A stretch of 40,444 nt of DNA from Vicinamibacteraceae bacterium (GTDB taxonomy: Bacteria; Planctomycetota; Phycisphaerae; Phycisphaerales; UBA5793), in NCBI GenBank assembly GCA_011525805.1, contig WYBR01000002.1, positions 1 to 40,444 of the forward strand. The letters run 5' to 3'. Every line of letters starts with the position of its first letter. The stretch's first letter is position 1. Made by a program: the position numbers and the translations under genes. Below are positions 34,441 through 40,444 of this stretch, one piece after another. The notes beneath the pieces are model-generated. The model ran no database searches and had not been told where the DNA came from. It saw only the letters and a list, made by a program, of their open reading frames with translations.

Positions 34441-35040
34441 GTGCCGGAAATCCTGCAGATCGTGCCGCCTGCGGCGGGCGCGTACCTCGCGACGAACATG
34501 GACAATCTCGTGGTGCTTGCGGCGATGCTCGCGGATCACGCACACGACAGGAAGCGGGTACTCGCCGGCTTCGTGATCAGCGTCCTGTCGACTCTGGGGA
34601 TCAGCTTCCTCGTCGCGCTGTTCGCCGACGTGGTTCCGACTCGATATCTCGGCCTTCTCGGTGTGATTCCGCTCGCGATGGGAGCGCTGGGCCTCCTCAG
34701 GCTCGTCACGCGAGAACACAGCCTTCCGATATGGTTCGAAAAGCCGTCGGGGCGGTCACTGACGCACGCGACCGCGTTGACGCTGATCGGTAACAGCAGC
34801 GATACCGTCGTCGTACTGTCCGCATTGCTCGCCGACACGCGGCCCGAGGCCGACCCGGTGATCATCCTGAGTTGCATCACCGCCGCCGGCCTCCTCGCGG
34901 CTGCCGCCGCTCACGCGGTCAGCCATCCTCGTCTCGAGCAGCGCATCCTCGAGCTGGCACCCATCCTGGCCCCATTGATCCTGATCGCGGTCGGGCTCTA
35001 CATTCTTGCGGACACCGCGACCGACCTGGTCAGCCGGTAG
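34441..35040 (+). CDS. CadD-family cadmium resistance/transport membrane protein
   Basis: A 199-residue membrane protein with five to six helices. The helix 1 motif AGAYLATNMDNLVVLAAMLAD and the repeated-type motif in the second half, LIGNSSDTVVVLSALLAD, are the two related TNxDN-like segments of the CadD (cadmium resistance transporter) family. Known members give Cd(II) resistance, probably by export; others may move different ions. The second motif has NSSD instead of N..DN. GTG 34441 is the start, with GGAGA upstream at a longish distance. It ends 33 bases from the stop of the convergent fusion gene. Confidence 0.8.
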   Translation: MPEILQIVPPAAGAYLATNMDNLVVLAAMLADHAHDRKRVLAGFVISVLSTLGISFLVALFADVVPTRYLGLLGVIPLAMGALGLLRLVTREHSLPIWFEKPSGRSLTHATALTLIGNSSDTVVVLSALLADTRPEADPVIILSCITAAGLLAAAAAHAVSHPRLEQRILELAPILAPLILIAVGLYILADTATDLVSR

Positions 35041-35073
35041 CTGGTCAGCGGATAGGCGCATCGGCACTGGCAG

Positions 35074-37299
35074 TCAGTCGCCGCTCGCCCTCAGCGCACC
35101 GAAGACGTTGCTGTAATCGTCGGTCCACAGGGGAGATTGCGCGTGGTGACGCGGGTCCCCGCGGCGCACTCGAGTCAGCAGGCGGCCGCGGAAGCGGCCG
35201 TTCCTCTCGGCCCGGTCCGAGAGCACCTCGATGTAGGCGGGGTCGCGTGAGAGGACGACCCAGGTGGCCGTGTTCGAAAGGTGGCGGGGCACCTCCCCGT
35301 TGTTTGCTACGGAGGCGTGCATCCCGATCGCGTCGCCGAGGCGCACGACCTGGGGCTCCAGGTCCAGATGTTTGTTCGAGACGTGCACGGCGAGCACGCC
35401 GCCGTCGGCGAGGTGTGCGTCGTAGAGCTGGAACGCCTCGTAGGTCAGGAGGTGCAGGGGGATTGCGTCGCTGCTGAAGGCGTCGATCACCAGGACATCG
35501 AACCCGCGTCCGCCGTCACGTCCCAGCTCCGCCTCGAGCGAGAGCCGCCCGTCGCCGACGAGTATCTCGACCTCGGCGTCGGCATCTTCGAGATAGCTGA
35601 AGAAGCGGGTGTCGCGGGCGATGCGAACGACGTCGGAATCGATCTCGTAGAAGACGATCGAGTCGCCTTCGCGGATCCAGGCCGCCAGGGTACCGACGCC
35701 GAGACCGACGACGCCCACTTTGATCGGGCCGCGGCCCTCCTCGGTCCGATCGGCCATCACGAGTCCGATGCCGGTCGCCCGGCCGTAGTAGGACGATGGC
35801 TCCCGACGTCGTTCGGGGCTCGTGTACTGGAGACCGTGACGAGTCGTACCGTTTCGCAGCAACACGAAGGGCATCGGACCCCCTCGCTCGATCACGCGCA
35901 GGACGCCGAAGAAGTTGCGCTCGACGGCGAGCGTGCCGGGCTCCGTGCTCTCGGCCCGCACCGCAAGGAGCCCGCCCGCGACCATGCCGAGCGCGGCGGC
36001 CCCGGCCCACGCCACGCGCGGGATCCGGACGCCCGACGCGGCCCCCGGATCCCACCAAGTGGCCACTAGGACCAGCGCCCAGCAAACCGCGACACCGATC
36101 GGGAGCTCGTGGTAAGCGAGAAAAATTCGTGGGGCGATGACGCCGACGAAGATGCCTCCGAGGGCGCCGCCGCCCGCGACACAGAGGTAGAAGGCGGTGA
36201 GACGCCCGGGGGTCGGGCGCAGCCGATGGAGCTCACCGTGGGCGACCATGCAAACGACGAAGAGTGCAGATGAATGGAGGGCGATCCGGCCGCCAATCGT
36301 ACCCTTGTGAACGAGATCGAAGAGGGACCCCGGCCGCCACTGTGTCGTGGCCGCGAGGAGGACGAAGGCGGGGATCGCGAGGGCCAGCAGCAGGGTGCGC
36401 GGGTAGAGGCGGTCGGAAGCGAAACAGACGATGAGCGTCACGAGGTAGACGGAGAGCGGAAGGACCCAGAGGAAGGGAACGCTCGCCACGTCGAGGCAGA
36501 GGTGATTGCTCACGCCCATGAACATGACGACTGCCGAAGCAGGGAGCAGGATCCAGAGCGCGAGTCGGCCGATGCCGATGGCTTCCTGCGGCGGCTGCTC
36601 CTCCGGTCCCGCCGCGCTTCCGGAGCCCGGTGCGACGCGCGTCGCCCACCATGAGCAGCCGAGGATCACGATCCCGGTGACCGCGAAGCCCCAGGACCAG
36701 ATGCGGGACTGGAGCGGGAGCGGGATCCGCGGCTCCACCAGGAACGGGTAGCTGGCGAGGCCCAGGAGGGATCCGAGGTTCGACACCGCATAGAGGGGAT
36801 AGGGGGACCGCCCCGGGAACGTGCGGGCGAACCAGACCTGGAGCAGCGGGCCGGTCGAGGCCAGCAGCACGAAGGGCAGAGCGACATTGGCGATCAGCAT
36901 CACGAGGATGAGCCCGGTGGCGTCGGCGGCGGGTTCGGGCTTCCAGACATCACCGGGGAGGACTGGAAGCACGGCCAGCGCGGCTACGAAGAGCCCGGCG
37001 TGGAATAGGGGCTGCCGGGCCGGTGAAACCTTGGCGGCCAGCCCGTGCGCGTAGGCGTAGCCGACGAACAGCGCCGACTGGTAGAAGGCAAGGCACGTCA
37101 TCCAGACCCCGGGCGCGCCGCCGAACCAGGGGAGGACATGTTTCCCGACCATCGGCTGCACGCCGAAGATCAGGAAAGCAGACGAGAAGATCGCGGCGGC
37201 GAACAGGACGACCCCGGGGTGGGCGAGGTGTGCCAAGGCTCTCCCCACTATGCCCAAAGAGGTGTCGCAGCCGGCCGCATCCGGCCGGCTGCGTGGCAT
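35074..37299 (-). CDS. Fused MFS-like membrane domain and spermidine-synthase domain
   Basis: A 741-residue fusion. The first two thirds hold about twelve helices, with FLIFGVQPMVGKHVLPWFGG near the first helix and LYAVSNLGSLLGL between helices, typical of fused MFS/spermidine-synthase proteins (motif VQPMxxKxxLPxxGG). The last third (from about residue 500) has the SAM-binding motif VGVVGLGVGTLAAW, an acidic VFYEID, and VIDAFSSDAIPLHLLTYEAF. Real polyamine synthases have a DTDE-like gate here, not obvious in this protein, so polyamine synthesis is uncertain. ATG 37299 has GTGGAG seven bases upstream; an ATG 28 codons earlier (37383) has a weaker signal. The first coding bases hold a perfect 10-bp inverted repeat (37267-37292). 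Confidence 0.8.
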   Translation of the reverse strand: MPRSRPDAAGCDTSLGIVGRALAHLAHPGVVLFAAAIFSSAFLIFGVQPMVGKHVLPWFGGAPGVWMTCLAFYQSALFVGYAYAHGLAAKVSPARQPLFHAGLFVAALAVLPVLPGDVWKPEPAADATGLILVMLIANVALPFVLLASTGPLLQVWFARTFPGRSPYPLYAVSNLGSLLGLASYPFLVEPRIPLPLQSRIWSWGFAVTGIVILGCSWWATRVAPGSGSAAGPEEQPPQEAIGIGRLALWILLPASAVVMFMGVSNHLCLDVASVPFLWVLPLSVYLVTLIVCFASDRLYPRTLLLALAIPAFVLLAATTQWRPGSLFDLVHKGTIGGRIALHSSALFVVCMVAHGELHRLRPTPGRLTAFYLCVAGGGALGGIFVGVIAPRIFLAYHELPIGVAVCWALVLVATWWDPGAASGVRIPRVAWAGAAALGMVAGGLLAVRAESTEPGTLAVERNFFGVLRVIERGGPMPFVLLRNGTTRHGLQYTSPERRREPSSYYGRATGIGLVMADRTEEGRGPIKVGVVGLGVGTLAAWIREGDSIVFYEIDSDVVRIARDTRFFSYLEDADAEVEILVGDGRLSLEAELGRDGGRGFDVLVIDAFSSDAIPLHLLTYEAFQLYDAHLADGGVLAVHVSNKHLDLEPQVVRLGDAIGMHASVANNGEVPRHLSNTATWVVLSRDPAYIEVLSDRAERNGRFRGRLLTRVRRGDPRHHAQSPLWTDDYSNVFGALRASGD
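37267..37292. repeat. Perfect 10-bp inverted repeat in the start of the fusion gene
   Basis: GCAGCCGGCC and GGCCGGCTGC pair around a six-base loop just downstream of the chosen start codon of the fusion protein. As RNA it would form a very stable stem close to the start and could limit translation. Confidence 0.6.
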
Positions 37300-37696
37300 G
37301 GACACTCCACGGTCGAGGACTTCCGCCGGGTCAATGGCAGACCCTACCAAACCGGTTGCAGCGTTCCCAACGGGGTTGTGCATCAGCCACCATCGTCTGC
37401 GGTCCCTTCGCTTCCTGCATCGCTCGCCCTCCTTCGAGGAGAGCGTGTCACCTCACCGTGACAGCCCCTGTTACAAGCTGAGGCAACGGAACAGGGAGAC
37501 CGTGCGTCACGGATCGGCGCCGCGGCGCCAACCCACCGACCGTGGGCCCGCGCGGGCCGGGAGGACCGGAGCGGATGCGGAAATCGTCGCCCGATCTTCT
37601 GGAGGCCGTGACCATCCTGCTGTTGCTGCTGCCGTCCGGCGCTGGCGCTCGGAGCGGAGCGAGCCAGCTCTGCGACGGACCCGGGCGCCGGGAACG
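37300..37696. other. Gap between the P450 and the fusion gene, nothing recognised
   Basis: About 400 bases upstream of the fusion gene and downstream of the P450. It includes the possible 28-codon extension of the fusion protein to 37383. Remaining frames are Arg/Ala-rich and give no family match. Confidence 0.45.
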
Positions 37697-38950
37697 TCAG
37701 CGCAGTCGCATCGGCAGCTTCGCCGGGACGCGAAACAGCGACGGACCCCACTCGATGCGATCGCACGCCAGCTCGAGGCGGGGCGCGCGGGTGACCAGTG
37801 CGCCGAGGGCTTCCTGCGCCTCCATCCGCGCCAGGTGCGAGCCGAGGCAGAAGTGCGTGCCGCCGCCGAACGCCAGATGCTCGCGCGCATTCGGGCGCTC
37901 GATGTCGAAGCGATCGGGATCCGGGAACACGGCGGGGTCGCGGTTGGCGCCCCACAGGATCGCGAACACCTCCGCATCTGCGGGAATCCGGCGACCGCCG
38001 ATCTCGGCGTCCTCGTGCAGCACGCGCACCGTCATGCCGATCGGGCCGTCGTAGCGCAGACATTCCTCGATCGCGTTCGGGATCCATTCGGGGTGCGCCC
38101 GCAGCTTCGCGCACTCGGCCGGGTGGCGCGCGAAGGCAGCGGCGCCGTTGCCGATCAGTCCGATCGTGGTCTCGAACCCGGCGATCAGCAGCCCGATCGA
38201 CTGCACGATCAGCTCGGTCGGCGAGAGCCGGTCGCCCTCCTCCTCGGCACGGATCAGCACCGAGAGCAGATCGTCGGTCAGGTGCCGGCGGCGCTCTTCG
38301 ATCAGCGCCGTGAAGTAGGCGCCGAGCCCCATCGCGGCCTCGATCGCACGCCGCTGCACCTCCGGCGGGGCCTGGTTGCCCGCCAGGCCGTGGGTGGCAT
38401 CAGCGGTCCAGACCGTGAAGCGATCGCGATCGGCCACCGGCACGCCGAGCAGCTCGCAGATCAGCGTCGCCGGCACCGGCAGCGCGAGCTCGGCGACGAC
38501 GTCCATCTCGCCGGCTTCGAATGCCGTGCGAAGCTGCGCGTCCACGATGGCGCGCACGCGTGGCCGCCAGCTCTCGACGGCCCGCGGCGTGAAGGCCTTC
38601 GACACCAGCTTGCGAAGCCTCGTGTGATTGGGAGGGTCCTGCTGGAGCATGAACTCACCGGGTCCCTGCGCCTCCGAGCGACGCGGCAGCGTGCCATCGC
38701 GGCGCCGCACGCCACAGCGGACCTCGCGCAGCAGGCGCACGCAGTCCGCGTAGCGCGAGAGACGCCACGCGCCGAGGGGAGTCTCGTGGACCGGGGCGAC
38801 GGTGCGCAGATGATGGACGGCCGGGAACGGATCGTCGTAGAGCGGCGTGCCGCGCAGCGGAGGCTCGAAGCCATGCCAGCCCGGTGCGTCGGACCCTGCG
38901 GCCCCCGGGTTCGAAGGCGGTTGCGCGGATCGTCGGCCGGTCCCCGTCAT
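37697..38950 (-). CDS. Cytochrome P450
   Basis: A soluble bacterial P450 of 417 residues. The I-helix motif is AGFETT, the K-helix ExxR is in NAIEECLRYDGP, and the heme loop FGGGTHFCLGSHLAR carries the thiolate Cys368. HTRLRKLVSKAFTPRAVE in the first third is the C-helix region of bacterial class I P450s, which take electrons from a ferredoxin. No ferredoxin or reductase gene is in the window. Such enzymes hydroxylate or demethylate small organic molecules; the substrate is unknown. ATG 38950 has AGGAGGAG six bases upstream; the frame is open beyond it but Pro/Arg-rich. It is divergent from the AstE-like gene, 40 bases away. Confidence 0.93.
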   Translation of the reverse strand: MTGTGRRSAQPPSNPGAAGSDAPGWHGFEPPLRGTPLYDDPFPAVHHLRTVAPVHETPLGAWRLSRYADCVRLLREVRCGVRRRDGTLPRRSEAQGPGEFMLQQDPPNHTRLRKLVSKAFTPRAVESWRPRVRAIVDAQLRTAFEAGEMDVVAELALPVPATLICELLGVPVADRDRFTVWTADATHGLAGNQAPPEVQRRAIEAAMGLGAYFTALIEERRRHLTDDLLSVLIRAEEEGDRLSPTELIVQSIGLLIAGFETTIGLIGNGAAAFARHPAECAKLRAHPEWIPNAIEECLRYDGPIGMTVRVLHEDAEIGGRRIPADAEVFAILWGANRDPAVFPDPDRFDIERPNAREHLAFGGGTHFCLGSHLARMEAQEALGALVTRAPRLELACDRIEWGPSLFRVPAKLPMRLR

Positions 38951-38990
38951 CGGGTCTCCTCCTGCGGGCGGGCAATCGATAGGAAGATAC

Positions 38991-40358
38991 ATGCGATCCG
39001 TTAGCCTCCGCGCGATGATTCGCGGCTTCGCAGCAGGACTCGACTGGGCGGGGATCGGGCGCGTCGTCCAGCGCGGGGCGCGCAGGCGAGTGGGCCGCGC
39101 CGCCGGCGTGGTCGTCGCGATCGCCCTCGGCCTGACGCCGCCTGGCTTCGCCGAGGTGCCGCCGGACGGCGCTGCGGAGACGCTCGGGCCGGACGCCGAG
39201 GCACCGGGCCCGGACGCGGAGACGAGCGCCGAGGCAAGCCGCGATCCCGGAGCCACCACCGAGAAGGGCGAAGTCGTGCGGCCGCTGCCGCCGCACGCGC
39301 CGGACTGGGGACCGCTCACGTTCCTCGGCGACGAGATCCCGCCCGGAGAGTCCCGCAGCCTGCGCTTCGAGAGCCTCGACCACTTCACGGCCGGCCTCGT
39401 CACGATGCGCGGCGTCGCACCGGGCCCGACCCTGTGCGTGACCGCCGGCGTCCACGGTGACGAACTCAACGGCATCGCGATCGCCAGGCGCCTGATCGAC
39501 GAGACCGATCCGGCCGCCCTCGCCGGCACGCTCATCGTGGTGCCGATCGTCAACGCGTACGGGTTTCGCAACGGCTCGCGGTATCTGCCGGACCGCCGCG
39601 ATCTCAATCGCTACTTCCCCGGAAATCCTCGCGGCAGCGCGGCCGCGCGCATCGCGTACCAGTTCTTCGAGCAGGTGGTGCGCCGCTGCGACTCGCTCGT
39701 GGATCTTCACACCGGCTCGCTGAACCGCGCGAACCTGCCGCAGATCCGTACCGACCTGTCGGTGATCGACAACTTGCGGCTCGCTTGGGGCTTCTCGATC
39801 GAGCACGTGATCCACAACATCGGACAACCGGGGACGCTGCGGCGAGCGGCCACTGACGCCGGCGTTGCCACCGTGCTCTACGAGGCCGGCGAGCCGGGAC
39901 GGATCGACCAGGAGCAGATCGAGCGCGGGGTGGCGGCGATCGGCGCCACGCTGGGCTCCCTCGGCATGACGCAGTCCGGTGCCGTGACGCCGGTCGTGCA
40001 GCGACTGTACGGACGCACCCAGTGGGTGCGCTCCGATGCGTCCGGGATCTACGTGCCGTTCGTCGAACTCGGCGACACGGTGGACGTCGGGCAACGCGTC
40101 GCCGAAGTGACGGATCCGTTCTCGAGCGAGCACGTGGAGATCCGCACGCCGGTCGCAGGGCTGGTGATCGGGATGGCGCTCGGCCAGGTCGTGATTCCCG
40201 GTTTCGCGCTGCTGCACATCGGCATCGAGGCCGCGCCGGCCCCCGTGCTGCGCAGCGCCGACGGCCCGCCCCCCCCGCCCGGCGACGACGCCACCCCACG
40301 CAAACAGAGCGAAGCAGATCGCCTGCGCGCCGAGCTGGCCGACGAACGGCCGGAGTAG
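38991..40358 (+). CDS. Secreted succinylglutamate desuccinylase/aspartoacylase-family zinc hydrolase
   Basis: A 455-residue protein. A positively charged lead and hydrophobic segment (about 36-54, VGRAAGVVVAIALGLTPPGFA) form a signal peptide or anchor, followed by a low-complexity Pro/Asp/Glu linker (55-95). The AstE/AspA zinc site is His155-Glu158 (TAGVHGDELNG) and His240 (DLHTGS), with DRRDLNRYFPG (201-211) as the substrate arginine loop. A lipoyl-like beta domain follows (VDVGQRVAEVTDP). The tail is Pro-rich and charged. Relatives remove acyl groups from amino acids or act as periplasmic carboxypeptidase-like enzymes. ATG 38991 has AGGAAG five bases upstream. The substrate is unknown. Confidence 0.88.
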   Translation: MRSVSLRAMIRGFAAGLDWAGIGRVVQRGARRRVGRAAGVVVAIALGLTPPGFAEVPPDGAAETLGPDAEAPGPDAETSAEASRDPGATTEKGEVVRPLPPHAPDWGPLTFLGDEIPPGESRSLRFESLDHFTAGLVTMRGVAPGPTLCVTAGVHGDELNGIAIARRLIDETDPAALAGTLIVVPIVNAYGFRNGSRYLPDRRDLNRYFPGNPRGSAAARIAYQFFEQVVRRCDSLVDLHTGSLNRANLPQIRTDLSVIDNLRLAWGFSIEHVIHNIGQPGTLRRAATDAGVATVLYEAGEPGRIDQEQIERGVAAIGATLGSLGMTQSGAVTPVVQRLYGRTQWVRSDASGIYVPFVELGDTVDVGQRVAEVTDPFSSEHVEIRTPVAGLVIGMALGQVVIPGFALLHIGIEAAPAPVLRSADGPPPPPGDDATPRKQSEADRLRAELADERPE

Positions 40359-40371
40359 CGCGGGCCGAAAA

Positions 40372-40391
40372 GGGGGGGGGGGGGGGGGGGG
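40372..40391. repeat. Run of 20 G near the window end
   Basis: Twenty G in a row, followed by a G-rich stretch and then a run of about 12 C at 40424-40436. Opposed poly-G and poly-C tails like this are typical sequencing or assembly artefacts at contig ends. I would not read biology into the last 75 bases. Confidence 0.85.
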
Positions 40392-40444
40392 TGGGGGAGA
40401 AGGACGGGGAGGGTATAGGTCAAGACCCCCCCCCCCGCACGCAG

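Noticed and set aside
38655..40217. 520-codon minus-strand frame opposite the AstE-like gene
   Set aside because: Runs through both the hydrolase and the P450 start, Arg/His/Asp-rich, without motif.
40365..40444. G-quadruplex or regulatory role of the terminal G/C runs
   Set aside because: Opposed homopolymers at the very end are best explained as assembly or sequencing artefact.

Overview
The window is a high-GC (mid-60s percent by eye) stretch of Gram-negative bacterial DNA that looks like accessory, catabolic and stress-related territory. Two PEP-CTERM proteins (exosortase substrates), a FadE-type acyl-CoA dehydrogenase, glutathione-linked formaldehyde enzymes and a periplasmic flavocytochrome point to a proteobacterium-like, surface-associated organism. 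I cannot name the taxon. The p-cresol methylhydroxylase genes closely resemble those of Pseudomonas, and other genes look foreign to each other in style, so the region is mosaic. A poly-G/poly-C end, a pure GA microsatellite and an indel in a G8 tract suggest a draft or metagenomic contig.

Layout. 0.1-4.3 kb: a secreted FGE-sulfatase-fold PEP-CTERM protein, a CPA2 cation/proton antiporter and a frameshifted PEP-CTERM protein. 4.4-6.1 kb: glutathione-independent formaldehyde dehydrogenase (fdhA) between two ~78-bp direct repeats, next to a scrap of an MFS gene whose intact relative lies at 27.5 kb. 6.3-9.0 kb: a 47-residue metallothionein (too short for ordinary gene finding) and a CopB-type copper ATPase. 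9.3-14.3 kb: an aconitase scrap, a translationally coupled baeRF/MFS pair, a ClsC-like phospholipase D and an IS21 IstB scrap. 14.4-20.0 kb (minus strand): pchC-pchX-pchF, an aryl-alcohol dehydrogenase and a sigma-54 activator with a degenerate receiver domain. 20.3-23.4 kb: fadE and a truncated alcohol dehydrogenase, each behind a near-identical sigma-54 promoter plus upstream palindrome. 23.4-30.0 kb: catalase, an aromatic aldehyde dehydrogenase, an IS3 OrfA scrap, and an FMN reductase-MFS-cytosine deaminase operon. 30.0-35.0 kb: FtsH, the frmA-fghA formaldehyde operon and a CadD-family exporter. 35.0-40.4 kb: an MFS/spermidine-synthase fusion, a cytochrome P450 and a secreted AstE/AspA-type zinc hydrolase.

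How the genes may work together. PchCF would oxidise 4-cresol (or a related 4-alkylphenol) to 4-hydroxybenzyl alcohol and then the aldehyde. The neighbouring alcohol dehydrogenase and the aldehyde dehydrogenase at 25 kb could complete the route to 4-hydroxybenzoate. Two independent formaldehyde routes (fdhA; frmA plus fghA) fit an organism that meets formaldehyde, for example from methoxylated aromatics, but that link is inference. Copper ATPase, metallothionein, CadD, catalase and FtsH form a metal and stress layer. The most distinctive signal is the sigma-54 pair: two copies of one promoter/enhancer module beside a divergent activator. At least five gene scraps and several small repeats show repeated insertion and deletion.
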